A DNA stretch of 64,000 bases, taken from the NCBI RefSeq assembly GCF_028657195.3, contig NZ_JANCPR020000004.1, forward strand, positions 244,840 through 308,839, given 5' to 3'. Below the pieces are notes generated by a model, which saw only the letters and a list, made by a program, of their open reading frames with translations, was not told where the DNA came from and made no database searches. How positions within the stretch are numbered: position 1 is the first letter of the stretch; each line of letters opens with the position of its first letter. The stretch is from Streptomyces iconiensis (GTDB taxonomy: Bacteria > Actinomycetota > Actinomycetes > Streptomycetales > Streptomycetaceae). Position numbers and translations under genes: made by a program. Below, in pieces: positions 47,256 through 56,077 of the stretch.

Positions 47256-48199
47256 CCGCCTTTCCCCGGCTGAGCATCGGCCTGCCCGTTTACAACGGCG
47301 AGGAGTACCTCGCCGAGGCGCTCGAAGCGCTGCTCGGCCAGACCTACGAGGACTTCGAGCTGGTCATCTCCGACAACGCCTCGACCGACGGGTCCCAGGA
47401 CATCTGCCGCCGGTACGCCGCGCGGGACTCGCGTATCCGCTACCTCCGGCTGCCCCGGAACATCGGCGCCGCGCCGAACCACAATTACGTGTTCACCGAG
47501 TGCCGGGGCGAACTGTTCAAGTGGGCCTCGCACGACGACCTGTACGGCCGGGACCTGCTGCGGCGCTGCGTGGAGGCGCTGGACGAACGCCCCGACGTGG
47601 TCCTCGCGCACACCGGCCAGGCGGTCATCGACGGCGAAGGACAGGTCAAGGTCCCCTACGAGTACGGGCTCGCCACCGACTCGCCGCACGCGCCCGAGCG
47701 CTTCCGCAGCCTGCTGTTCGAGCCCGGCGGCGACGACTTCTACGGGGTGATGCGGGCCGACACGCTGCGCCGGGTGAAGCCGCACGACAGCTACCACCAC
47801 GCGGACCGTACGTTCGTCGCCGAGATCGCCCTGCACGGGCCCTTCCACCAGGTGCCCGAGCTGCTGTACTTCCGCCGCGACCACCCCACCCGCGCCGAGC
47901 GGGCCAACCCCGGCAAGCGCGCCCGGTGCGTCAACCTGGACCCGCGCCGCGCCGGCCCGCTGCACCCGACGCCCCGGTTGCTCGCCGAGTACGTCTGGGG
48001 CTTCGTCGCCGCGATCCGGCGGGCGCCGCTGTCCCCGGCCGACCGGCGCGCGTGCAACCGCCACCTGCTCGCCTGGATGACCAGCCGGGTACGGCCGGGC
48101 GCCGGCGAGCGGGTCGAGGACCGCGCCCCTGTCGACCCTGCCCTGCTCACCGTCTCCGTCGACGCGCTCGTCGCGGGCCGCGAAGGCAGGCAGGCGTGA
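47252..48199 (+). CDS. Glycosyltransferase, family 2
   Basis: The 315-residue protein has the GT-A start LSIGLPVYNGEEYLAEALEALLGQTYEDFELVISDNASTDGSQDICRRYA and the metal-site stretch LFKWASHDDLYGRDLL. A C-terminal helical part contains HHADRTFVAEIALHG. It transfers a sugar from a nucleotide donor at the cytoplasmic membrane face. It overlaps the flippase by four bases. Confidence 0.92.
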   Translation: MTAFPRLSIGLPVYNGEEYLAEALEALLGQTYEDFELVISDNASTDGSQDICRRYAARDSRIRYLRLPRNIGAAPNHNYVFTECRGELFKWASHDDLYGRDLLRRCVEALDERPDVVLAHTGQAVIDGEGQVKVPYEYGLATDSPHAPERFRSLLFEPGGDDFYGVMRADTLRRVKPHDSYHHADRTFVAEIALHGPFHQVPELLYFRRDHPTRAERANPGKRARCVNLDPRRAGPLHPTPRLLAEYVWGFVAAIRRAPLSPADRRACNRHLLAWMTSRVRPGAGERVEDRAPVDPALLTVSVDALVAGREGRQA

Positions 48200-49506
48200 G
48201 GTCCGCCGGCGGAAGGCCGGTGCGCGTCGGGGTGTTCGGGCTGCTCGGTTCCGGCAACGTCGGCAACGACGGATCGCTCGAAGCCGTGCTCGGCTACCTC
48301 AGGACCCGGCACCCCGATGCGGTCGTGGACGCGCTGTGCGGCGGCCCCGAGGATGTCGCGGCCCGGTACCGGATCCCCGCGAAGCGGCTGAACTGGTACA
48401 GCGGGGAGTACAGGACCGCGTCACGTGCGGGCGCGATCGCGGCCAAGGGGCTGGGCAAACTCGTCGACGCCGTCCGCACAGCCGCCTGGGTGCGCCGGCA
48501 CGACGTGGTGCTCGTGCCGGGCACGGGCGTGCTGGAGGCCACGCTGCCGCTGCGGCCGTGGGGCTTCCCGTACTCGCTGTTCCTGCTCTGCCTGACCGGC
48601 CGGCTGTTCGGCACCCGGGTCGCGCTGGTCAGCGTCGGCGCCGCGGTGATCGGGAACCGGCTGACCCGGGCCCTGGTGCGCTGGTCGGCGCGGCTGGCCG
48701 CATACCGTTCGTACCGGGACACCATGTCCCGCGGCGCGATGCGGGCGATGAACGTGGACACCGCGCACGACGAGGTCTACGAGGACCTCGTGTTCGCCCT
48801 CCCGACGCCGCCGGCAGGGGCCGACCCCGGCTCGGAGCCTGCGGGCGAGCTCGGGGAAGCGCGTCCGGGACCGCGGGGCACGGTCTGCGTCGGCGTCATG
48901 GCCTTCCACGGCAGCGACGACGACCGCGCCAGGGCCGAGCAGATCCACCGGCGCTACCTCGACGGGACGACCGGGTTCGTGCGCGCGCTGGTCGAGGAAG
49001 GCAGGCCGGTCCGGCTGCTCACCGGGGACGAGGTCGACCGCCCTGTGGTCGCCGCGGTCCTCGAAGCGGTGGACTCGCCGCTGGTCACCGCCGCCGAGGC
49101 GGCCTCGCTCGCCGACCTGATGAAGGAGATGGCGGCGGCCGACACCGTGGTGGCGACCCGCTACCACAACCTGATCTGCTCGGTGAAGGTCGGCACTCCG
49201 ACACTCGCGCTCAGCTACTCGGCGAAGAGCGACGCGCTCATGGACCGGACGGGCCTTGGCGCGTACTGCCACCCGGCCCGCGAGGTCGACACCGAGCGGC
49301 TGCTCGGGCAGTTCCGGGAGTTGGAGCAGCGATCGACTGAGCTGCGGCTGGCACTCTCCGAGCAGAACCGGGCCGCTGTGCGGCGCGTCGAGGACCAGTT
49401 CACGGCCTTGACCGCGGCTGTCTTCCCGGCGGCCGAGGCGGACTCGGCGGTCCAGGCGACCGGCCACACCCACGACCATGACCACGCCCAGCGGGAGGCC
49501 CTGTGA
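48196..49506 (+). CDS. Polysaccharide pyruvyl transferase family protein
   Basis: The 436-residue protein has the family start VGVFGLLGSGNVGNDGSLEAVLGYLRTRHPD, then VVLVPGTGVLEATLP, TLALSYSAKSDALM and the motif VATRYHNLICSVKVGTPTLALSYSAK typical of pyruvyl transferases. These add a pyruvate ketal to a sugar using phosphoenolpyruvate and give a negative charge. The C-terminus is His-rich (HTHDHDHA). The GTG start overlaps the GT2 stop. Confidence 0.88.
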   Translation: MRSAGGRPVRVGVFGLLGSGNVGNDGSLEAVLGYLRTRHPDAVVDALCGGPEDVAARYRIPAKRLNWYSGEYRTASRAGAIAAKGLGKLVDAVRTAAWVRRHDVVLVPGTGVLEATLPLRPWGFPYSLFLLCLTGRLFGTRVALVSVGAAVIGNRLTRALVRWSARLAAYRSYRDTMSRGAMRAMNVDTAHDEVYEDLVFALPTPPAGADPGSEPAGELGEARPGPRGTVCVGVMAFHGSDDDRARAEQIHRRYLDGTTGFVRALVEEGRPVRLLTGDEVDRPVVAAVLEAVDSPLVTAAEAASLADLMKEMAAADTVVATRYHNLICSVKVGTPTLALSYSAKSDALMDRTGLGAYCHPAREVDTERLLGQFRELEQRSTELRLALSEQNRAAVRRVEDQFTALTAAVFPAAEADSAVQATGHTHDHDHAQREAL

Positions 49507-50057
49507 AGGCGACCGAAGTCCCGGCGATCGCCGGCGCGTACCTGTTCGAGCCGACCTCGTACGCCGACGAGCGCGGCTTCTTCTGCCGCACCTTCGACGC
49601 CGACGTGGTCCGCTCGGTGGGCCTCGACCCCGACGCCTTCGTCCAGGACAGCGTGTCCCGCTCGGTCCAGGGGGTGCTGCGCGGCCTGCACCTGCGCTCC
49701 GGGGCCGGCGAGGCCAAGCTGGTGCGGTGTTCGTACGGGAAGGTCTTCGACGCCGTTGTGGACCTGCGGACGGACTCGCCGACCTACCGCAACCGGGCCT
49801 TCTTCGAGCTGTCGGGCGAGACGCAGGTGACCCTGTACATCCCGGCGGGGTGCGCGCACGGCTTCCAGGCGCTGACCGGGATCGCCGATGTCTCGTACCG
49901 GATCGACAGCCCGCACGATCCGGCCGAGGACGTGACGATCGCCTTCGACGACCCGGAACTTGCCATTCCCTGGCCGCTGCCCGTCACGTCGATGTCCCAG
50001 CGGGACCGGGAGGCGCCTGGCCTCGCCGATGCCCTGCCGCGTTCCTCCGGGGACTGA
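49503..50057 (+). CDS. dTDP-4-dehydrorhamnose 3,5-epimerase-like protein
   Basis: The 184-residue cupin has SYADERGFFCRTF, LRGLHLR with the catalytic His, VRCSYGKVFDAVVDLR, the TLYIPAGCAHGFQAL stretch and a C-terminal WPL. These fit RmlC and relatives that epimerise 4-keto sugars at C3/C5. It probably works on the cassette's keto sugar rather than rhamnose, as no rmlA/B/D set is present. It starts four bases inside the pyruvyl transferase gene. Confidence 0.87.
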   Translation: MKATEVPAIAGAYLFEPTSYADERGFFCRTFDADVVRSVGLDPDAFVQDSVSRSVQGVLRGLHLRSGAGEAKLVRCSYGKVFDAVVDLRTDSPTYRNRAFFELSGETQVTLYIPAGCAHGFQALTGIADVSYRIDSPHDPAEDVTIAFDDPELAIPWPLPVTSMSQRDREAPGLADALPRSSGD

Positions 50058-50176
50058 GCTGGAAGCGGCTCCGCCGCGGGCCCCCGGTGCCCCAGCCGGA
50101 CGAACGGGTCGGCCGACGCGCGGCACGGACGTCGCCAGGCAGATCCGCGTGAAGCACAAGGAGAGGTGAGGTCGGC

Positions 50177-51529
50177 ATGGCCACCCAAGGCACAGAAGGC
50201 ACAGGAGACACCGGGGAGTTCAGCCTGCCCCGGTCGCGGCAGGCCAACGAGCGGCTGCACGCCATGATCCCGGGAGGCGCGCACACCTACGCCAAGGGCG
50301 ACGACCAGTACCCCGAGGACCTGGCCCCGGTCATCAGCCACGGCAGCGGCGCCCATGTGTGGGACATCGACGGCAACCGCTATATCGAGTACGGCTCGGG
50401 GCTGCGGTCCGTCAGCCTCGGCCACGCCCACGCACGCGTGATCGAGGCGGTGCGCGGGGAACTCGACCGCGGCAGCAACTTCGTCCGGCCTTCCTTCGTG
50501 GAGGTCGAGGCCGCGGAACGTTTCCTGGCCACCGTGCCGACCGCCGAGATGGTGAAGTTCGCGAAGAACGGCTCCGACGTCACCACCGCCGCGATCCGCC
50601 TCGCCCGCGCCGTCACCGGGCGCCGGCGGGTGGCCATCTGCGGCGACCAGCCGTTCTTCTCCACCGACGACTGGTTCATCGGCACCACGCCGATGTCCAC
50701 AGGGATTCCGGCGGCGACCACCGAGCTGACCGTGGCGTTCCCCTACGGCGACCTGGCCGCCACCGAGGAGCTGCTCACCCGGTACCAGGACGAGGTCGCC
50801 TGCCTGATCCTCGAACCCGCCACCCACACCGAGCCACCGCCCGGATATCTCGCGGGGCTGCGCGAGCTGGCCGACCGGCACGGCTGCGTACTGATCTTCG
50901 ACGAGATGATCACCGGCCTGCGCTGGTCCGAGGCGGGTGCCCAGGGCCTGTACGGCGTGGTCCCCGATCTCTCCACGTTCGGCAAGGCGCTGGGCAACGG
51001 GTTCGCCGTCTCCGCGCTGGCCGGGCGCCGCGAGCTCATGGAGCGGGGCGGGCTGCGCGACTCCCGCGACCGGGTGTTCCTGCTGTCCACCACGCACGGC
51101 GCGGAAACGCACTCGCTGGCCGCCGCGATGGCCGTGCTCACCACCTACGTCGAGGAGGGCATCACCGCGCGGCTGCACGCCCTCGGCGAGCGGCTGGCAG
51201 CCGGTGTGCGCGACGCCGCGGCCGGCATGGGCGTCGGCGACCACCTCGTCGTCCGGGGCCGGGCCAGCAACCTGGTCTTCGCCACCCTCGACGAGAACCG
51301 TCAGCCGTCGCAGCCGTACCGCACCCTGTTCCTGCGCCTGCTGCTCGCGGGCGGAGTGCTCGCCCCCTCCTTCGTGGTGAGCAGCGCACTCACTGAAGCC
51401 GACATCGACCACACCGTCGACGCGGTGGCCCAGGCATGCGCGGTGTACCGGAAGGCGCTGGACGCCGCCGACCCCACCCCCTGGCTGACCGGACGGCCGG
51501 TGAAGCCCGTGTTCCGGCGGCTGGCCTGA
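50177..51529 (+). CDS. Class III aminotransferase, glutamate-1-semialdehyde aminomutase-like
   Basis: The 450-residue PLP enzyme has MIPGGAHTYAKGDDQYPEDLAPVISHGSGAHVWDIDGNRYIEYGSGLRSVSLGH, KFAKNGSDVTTAAIRLARA, LIFDEMITGLRW and the PLP lysine in STFGKALGNGFAVSALAG. The fold is that of HemL, but its place at the end of a polysaccharide operon and overall match to sugar-locus relatives suggest it aminates a keto sugar. A gap of 119 bases separates it from the previous gene, and no terminator was seen in it. It is the last gene of the operon. Confidence 0.87.
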   Translation: MATQGTEGTGDTGEFSLPRSRQANERLHAMIPGGAHTYAKGDDQYPEDLAPVISHGSGAHVWDIDGNRYIEYGSGLRSVSLGHAHARVIEAVRGELDRGSNFVRPSFVEVEAAERFLATVPTAEMVKFAKNGSDVTTAAIRLARAVTGRRRVAICGDQPFFSTDDWFIGTTPMSTGIPAATTELTVAFPYGDLAATEELLTRYQDEVACLILEPATHTEPPPGYLAGLRELADRHGCVLIFDEMITGLRWSEAGAQGLYGVVPDLSTFGKALGNGFAVSALAGRRELMERGGLRDSRDRVFLLSTTHGAETHSLAAAMAVLTTYVEEGITARLHALGERLAAGVRDAAAGMGVGDHLVVRGRASNLVFATLDENRQPSQPYRTLFLRLLLAGGVLAPSFVVSSALTEADIDHTVDAVAQACAVYRKALDAADPTPWLTGRPVKPVFRRLA

Positions 51530-51551
51530 CGCGTTGTGAAGTGACGTGGAA

Positions 51552-52208
51552 TCAGCGAGGCTGCCGCCCGCGGGCGGCAGCCACCCGGTCGACCAGCCAT
51601 GCGGTCGGCGGCACCACCGCCAGCGCCGTGCACCAGCCGCCGAGGACGTCGGTCGGGTAGTGCGCGCCCAGAGCGACCTGTGCCCAGCCCATGGCGGCGC
51701 CGGCGACCAGCCCCGCGGCGAGCACGAACACCGTGCCGCCCGTCCTGCCGAAGCCGAGCCGGCCGACCATGAGCAGCGCGGCGATGAGCGCGAGCGCGGT
51801 GAAGAAGGCGGTGTGCCCGCTCGGGTAGGACAGGTTCACACCGTGAATGGTGCGTCCCACCAGCGGCTTGATCAGCGTCGTAGCCCCCACGGTCACGCTC
51901 AGACCGACAACGAGGAGCACGGCAGCGCGAGGTCGCCGCAGCAGCAGGCAGCCCGCCACGGCGGCCACGACCAGCGTCGCCGCTCCGGCGGGCTCCGCCA
52001 GGAAGTCCGTGGCCAGGGCGGCGTACCGCCACGGCGGTCGCACACCGTCCACCCCGGACTGGATCCACGCGTCCACCGTGCCGGGCCCGCTGTGGCCGGC
52101 GTACAGGACACCGAGCACGACGGTCGTCAGCGCGGCGAGGACCGCGGTCAGCCCGAGCCACGCGCGCAGCGGAGGTGGCAGCAGCGGAGGCGCCTGCTGA
52201 TCGGTCAC
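51552..52208 (-). CDS. PAP2-family phosphatase, membrane
   Basis: This 218-residue membrane protein has five or six helices and the acid phosphatase motifs K-P-L-V-G-R, YPSGHTAFFTA and AQVALGAHYPTDVLGG. PAP2 enzymes of this size often dephosphorylate undecaprenyl diphosphate or lipid phosphates. Recycling of the carrier lipid used by the adjacent exopolysaccharide operon is a fitting role. The GTG at 52208 was chosen because the frame to 52478 is intergenic in character. Confidence 0.85.
   Translation of the reverse strand: MTDQQAPPLLPPPLRAWLGLTAVLAALTTVVLGVLYAGHSGPGTVDAWIQSGVDGVRPPWRYAALATDFLAEPAGAATLVVAAVAGCLLLRRPRAAVLLVVGLSVTVGATTLIKPLVGRTIHGVNLSYPSGHTAFFTALALIAALLMVGRLGFGRTGGTVFVLAAGLVAGAAMGWAQVALGAHYPTDVLGGWCTALAVVPPTAWLVDRVAAARGRQPR
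51559..51582. terminator. 24-bp perfect palindrome at convergent gene ends
   Basis: Bases 51559-51582 form a perfect 24-bp inverted repeat, rich in G and C. They lie 30 bases after the aminotransferase stop and inside the last codons of the convergent PAP2 gene. It can fold in either transcript and probably ends the exopolysaccharide operon. Confidence 0.65.
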
Positions 52209-52517
52209 CCGCCCACCGCTCCCGGTCGTCCCGCGCCGGCCTGCCGGAGCGGCGTTGCCGGGCTCTTCGCATGTACGGGCACGCCACCGGGCCCCGTCCG
52301 GCCTGGCCTTCGGCTTCTGCAGGCCCCAACTCCCCACCGGCGAACCCCCGTTGTGTGCGAAATGGCCCGTGCGGGAGCCAGTCTCTGCTTCGCACCCTAA
52401 CCAACGGCCAGGTCGCGGCACACCGCCGCGCCGCCTCCCGTCGGCGTCGCGGCAGGTCAGATCCGTGCACCGTGCCATACAGAGAGCTCGCTCACACGGC
52501 GGGTACCTCAGGCGCCG
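52209..52517. other. 309-bp region between PAP2 and transporter genes
   Basis: The - strand frame of the PAP2 gene stays open to 52478, but no conserved segment starts before 52208. The promoter of the PAP2 gene must lie here. Nothing else was recognised. Confidence 0.4.
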
Positions 52518-53792
52518 TCAGGAGGGGGACAGTTCGGCCCCCGTGACGGGGGCAGGACGGGGTGTGGAGACCTTGAGGAACAGGGTGAGCACGGCGCCGA
52601 GTGCGTAGCACCCGCCGAACACCCACATCACGCCCTCCACGCCCATGGGTGTCAGGCACAGGCTCACCAGCGCGGGACCCGCCGCTGTGCCCAGCCCGGC
52701 GCCGAGGTTGAGCCCCGCCATGGCGGCACCGGTGCGGCGCGGTGCGAGCTGTGGCATCAGCGCCGACATCGGCGAGAAGCCGGCCAGGCAGGCACAGAAG
52801 ACACTTCCGGTGATCAGGGAGAGCCAGAAGCTGTGGGTGCTGGTGGGGATGTAGTAGAACGCGACGGTGGTGACGGCGCAGCCGGCGCAGCCCATCCACC
52901 GCAGTACGGGGTTGATGCCGTACCGGTCGCTCCAGTACCCGGCGAGCAGGTTGGCCCCCAGGTTCACCAGGTACATCACGGAGTAGATGGTGAGCCAGTC
53001 ACCGAGCGAGAAGCCGAGGGACTTGGTGAAGTAGACCGGCAGGAAGACCGGGAAACCGAACTGCGAGACGCCGTTGATGACCCGGACGACGCCTGCCACC
53101 GCCACCTTCGGTTCCTGCCAGAGGATCGAGACCCCGTTGAGCAGTCCCCGCAGCGGGTTGTCCTCCGGGCGGGACGGCGGGCGGCTTCCCCCGGGGGCAC
53201 GCACGGTCAGTGCGAGGCCCGTACCTACGGCGATCACGCCGAGCGCCGCCCACAGCGTGGGCAGCGGGCCGATGAGAGCGATGCTGCCCTTGGCGACGAG
53301 CGGGCTCAGCGTGGAGAAGCCGGCGATGTAGGCGAACCAGAACCAGCCGACCGCCATCCCCAGCCGTGCGGGACGCGCCGTCTTGACGATCCACATCAGG
53401 AACGCGTAGGCGAACAGCGGATATCCGAACCCGCGCAGCCCGTAGCACACGAGCAGCATCGCACCGGAGTGGTCCATCACCCCGAGCGTCACGAACAGGA
53501 CGTGGAAGAGCACCCAGATCCCGGCCCCGGCCATCATCAGCCGGCGCGCGCCGAAGACGTCCGAGAGCGCGGCTGCCATCCACGCGGAGACCCCGGCCGT
53601 GATGCCGTAGAGGGTGAACATCACCGCTATGTGCTGCGAGGCGAAGCCCTCGTCGGTCAAGAACGCGGAGAGATAGCCCTGTTCGACACCATCTCCGATC
53701 ATGAAGAGCGCCAGAGCCAGGTATCCCATCGCCAGATGTCGCGGAATGCCGATCCTGTCGAGGGGGCTTCTGGGTGCGCCGAGGTCCGGCAT
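52518..53792 (-). CDS. MFS transporter, RbtT/DalT/CsbX type
   Basis: This 424-residue protein has twelve predicted helices and begins IGIPRHLAMGYLALALFMIGDGVEQGYLSAFLTDEGFASQHIAVMFTLYGITAGVSAWMAAALSDVFGARRLM. This pattern fits the ribitol/arabitol transporter (RbtT, DalT) and CsbX branch of the major facilitator superfamily. It would import a polyol-like compound with protons. It is the last gene of the - strand catabolic set from 58870 downward, 178 bases after the TenA-like gene. The intervening sequence contains GGGAAGGG-type repeats. Confidence 0.82.
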   Translation of the reverse strand: MPDLGAPRSPLDRIGIPRHLAMGYLALALFMIGDGVEQGYLSAFLTDEGFASQHIAVMFTLYGITAGVSAWMAAALSDVFGARRLMMAGAGIWVLFHVLFVTLGVMDHSGAMLLVCYGLRGFGYPLFAYAFLMWIVKTARPARLGMAVGWFWFAYIAGFSTLSPLVAKGSIALIGPLPTLWAALGVIAVGTGLALTVRAPGGSRPPSRPEDNPLRGLLNGVSILWQEPKVAVAGVVRVINGVSQFGFPVFLPVYFTKSLGFSLGDWLTIYSVMYLVNLGANLLAGYWSDRYGINPVLRWMGCAGCAVTTVAFYYIPTSTHSFWLSLITGSVFCACLAGFSPMSALMPQLAPRRTGAAMAGLNLGAGLGTAAGPALVSLCLTPMGVEGVMWVFGGCYALGAVLTLFLKVSTPRPAPVTGAELSPS

Positions 53793-53970
53793 CGCTCCAC
53801 CTTCCGTGTGTCTACGAGCGATCAGTCAGCGGCGCTCGCCGCTGGCCGGTCGGGAAAAGTGCGGGTACGACTCGGGGAAAAAGCGGGTGAGGTGTTCGGT
53901 CGGGAAGGGGCCGGGCGCGCGACGCCCGTTCGGGACGGGCCCGTTCGGGAAGGGACCGGCCGGGAGGGGG

Positions 53971-54657
53971 TCAGTCGAGATAGGCGGCGTCGTGGAAGCG
54001 CAGTTCCGCCGTCAGGACCCGGCCGAAGAGGGCGACCAGGTCCTCCTCCGTCTCGGGCAGGATCTCCAGCGCGTCGGCCTCGGCTTCGAGGAACCGCAGC
54101 TGCGTGGTGAAGGGCGCGACGGTGTGCAGGTGCACCCAGTCGGCGACCTCCGCGCGCGCCGACGGGGTACGCTCCGCCGCCGCACACCACGTCCCGTACA
54201 GCGACTCGGCCGCGTACATGCAGGTCACGATGCCCGGGTAGCCCAGCGTGTCGGCCGCCTCCAGGACCACGTCGGTCAGCACGGCCGCCTGTTCCTGCGC
54301 CTGCTGGCCGACCTCCGGCACCCCGGTGGTCTCCAGCGCCCGGGTGAAGTACGCGTACTGGTCCGTCACCAGGGCGTGCAGCGAGCGGCTGTGCCCTGCC
54401 AGGGCCTGAGCGGTGGGGGCCTCGCGCACGGCGGCTCCCGCCAGCCGGGCCGCCGTGTCCACGAACTCCCGCTCGAAGAGCAGATACCGGGCGAAGACGG
54501 CATCGCTGAGCGCGTCGGTGGTCACATCGTGGACGAAGCGCATGCCGAGCGCCTCCTCCCAGATGTCCTTGTTCCGGCTCCTGAGCCGCGCGCTCAGCGG
54601 GCCGGGCCGCCCCGCGGCCGGTGGCGGGGTGGACCGTGGTGCGGGTACAGCGGACAT
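53971..54657 (-). CDS. TenA/THI-4/PqqC-family protein
   Basis: The 228-residue all-helical protein has FVHDVTTDALSDAVFARYLLFEREFVDTAARLAGAAVREAP, LHALVTDQYAYFTRALE and the C-terminal AAESLYGTWCAAAE. TenA-family enzymes hydrolyse thiamine breakdown pyrimidines or related amines, and some relatives have other roles. A clear match to the thiaminase catalytic Cys was not seen. The ATG at 54657 follows GGAGG; a long upstream frame is rejected. It sits between the BtpA-like and the transporter genes. Confidence 0.75.
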   Translation of the reverse strand: MSAVPAPRSTPPPAAGRPGPLSARLRSRNKDIWEEALGMRFVHDVTTDALSDAVFARYLLFEREFVDTAARLAGAAVREAPTAQALAGHSRSLHALVTDQYAYFTRALETTGVPEVGQQAQEQAAVLTDVVLEAADTLGYPGIVTCMYAAESLYGTWCAAAERTPSARAEVADWVHLHTVAPFTTQLRFLEAEADALEILPETEEDLVALFGRVLTAELRFHDAAYLD

Positions 54658-55172
54658 GGGGGTACCTCCAGAGGAACCGGGATATGGGTGCGGGCCCGCG
54701 CCCTTCGGGTCCGTCAGGTGCGCGCGGACAGGCCGAACCTGGTACGGCGAACCGGCCCACGGGCGCGGGGATTCGGGGATGGCCGCGCCGAGTGCGGGGC
54801 AGCCCGGTGAACGGGCGCCCGGAGCACGGGCGGCCCGGAGAGGGGACACCGGGGCGGGGGAGTGGGCCGGTGGCGCCGGGGGCGGCCCGGAAGGGCCGGC
54901 CCCCGCGTCGGGCATGGCCCACCGCCCGCGCCGGAGGCCGGGGTTGAAGCACCGGCGGGGCGTACAGGGAACAGAGACGTACGGGGTGTGTACGGAGTAC
55001 AGGGGTACAGGGGCGTACGGGGCGCCGGGTGCCGGTCGGGCCCCGTACGCCTCACCGGCGGTTCAGCCGGTGACGGTGGCGCCGTGGATCACGGCGGGCG
55101 GTAGCCGGCGGATCGCGGTGGGTGGCAGCCGTCCTTCTCCGCCCACGGCGGGTGGCAGCCGTCCTTCTCCGC
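54658..55172. other. 515-bp gap with repeats
   Basis: No gene is supported. The left part holds runs of CGTACGG/GGTACAGGGG-like direct repeats around 54960-55025. The right part holds the 30-bp repeat array at 55121-55210 that runs into the 3' end of the BtpA-like gene. The TenA promoter or leader is probably here, since this is the largest break in the - strand gene set. Confidence 0.5.
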
Positions 55173-55210
55173 TCACGGCAGGTGGTATCCGGCCTTCTCG
55201 GCGTGGCGGG
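55121..55210. repeat. Three 30-bp tandem units at a gene's 3' end
   Basis: Units at 55121-55150 and 55151-55180 differ at only a few bases. The unit at 55181-55210, which encodes the last residues of the BtpA-like protein, is more diverged. The middle unit includes the stop codon at 55173-55175. The array looks like outward duplication of the gene's 3' end. Confidence 0.8.
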
Positions 55211-56057
55211 TGAAGGCCCTGACCTTCGACCGGTCGACCCGTCCCCACCAGCGGCCGTTCTCCTTCAACGACGAGGCCACGATGGCCCCGTGGCACAGGG
55301 ACAGCAGGCGCTCCGCGTTGCCGTCGTGCATGCCCGAACCGATGATCACCGGCAGCCGGGTGGCATCCAGGATGCCCTGGACCTCGCTCTCGGCGGCCTC
55401 GTCACCGGTACGTCCGCCGGTGGCGATCAGCACGTCGGCGTCGAAGAACTCGGCGTCCTCCGTCTGTTCGGCCAGGGACCGGTCGGCGATGATCGAGTGC
55501 GAGCCGTGCTTGACGTGCACATCGGCGAAGACCTTGAGGTGTTCGGCACGCAATGTCGCCCGGTAGCGCGTCGCCGAGGGCGCCAGCCCTTCGATGAAGC
55601 CCTCGTTGGCGACGTAGGCGTTCGCCCACTGGTTGACGCGGACGAAGGCGGACTGGGCGGCCTGCGCCGTGGCCAGCGAGCAGTGCGCCCCGTTCGCCAG
55701 TACGTTGACGCCGACGGGCAGCCCCACCTTCTCGCGCACGTGGTCACCGATCACGGCCAGCGTGGCTGCCGTCTCGAAGCCCTGGTCCTCCGGCTTGGGG
55801 AAGGGCAGGTCCCAGGCGTTCTCCACGATCAGTCCGTGCACACCGCCCTCCTGGTAGGCCGCCGCCTCCTCCAGCGCGAACCGGATCAGCTCCGCGACAG
55901 GTTCCCCGCGGTAGTGGGGGCTGCCCGGGAGCGGCGGACAGTGCACGACACCGATGACGACACGCTCGGTCCCGAAGATCGAGTTCAGCGCCGACTCCTT
56001 CGGCGGGAAGACGCCGAGCGGGCGCTCGTCCCCGGTGCTGCGGACAGGGTTGTTCAT
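55173..56057 (-). CDS. BtpA/SgcQ-family TIM-barrel protein
   Basis: This 294-residue protein has VVIGVVHCPPLPGSPHYRG, GVHGLIVENAWDLPFPK, LPVGVNVLANGAHCSLATAQAAQSAFVRVNQW, VFADVHVKHGSHSI and DVLIATGGRTGDEAA, then LPVIIGSGMHDGNAERLL and IVASSLKENGRWWGRVD. This is the pattern of the BtpA/SgcQ family, which has a TIM-barrel fold and no settled enzymatic function. E. coli SgcQ lies in a sugar operon. It is 20 bases after the 103-residue unknown gene and probably handles a phosphorylated intermediate from the kinase. Confidence 0.87.
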   Translation of the reverse strand: MNNPVRSTGDERPLGVFPPKESALNSIFGTERVVIGVVHCPPLPGSPHYRGEPVAELIRFALEEAAAYQEGGVHGLIVENAWDLPFPKPEDQGFETAATLAVIGDHVREKVGLPVGVNVLANGAHCSLATAQAAQSAFVRVNQWANAYVANEGFIEGLAPSATRYRATLRAEHLKVFADVHVKHGSHSIIADRSLAEQTEDAEFFDADVLIATGGRTGDEAAESEVQGILDATRLPVIIGSGMHDGNAERLLSLCHGAIVASSLKENGRWWGRVDRSKVRAFTRHAEKAGYHLP

Positions 56058-56077
56058 GGGTTCCTCTCTTGTGGTGC

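Noticed and set aside
55063..55296. A small - strand frame with repeating P-P-A-V and G-E-G-R-L segments
   Set aside because: The pattern arises from the 30-bp repeats at the BtpA gene end; there is no independent start site or family match.
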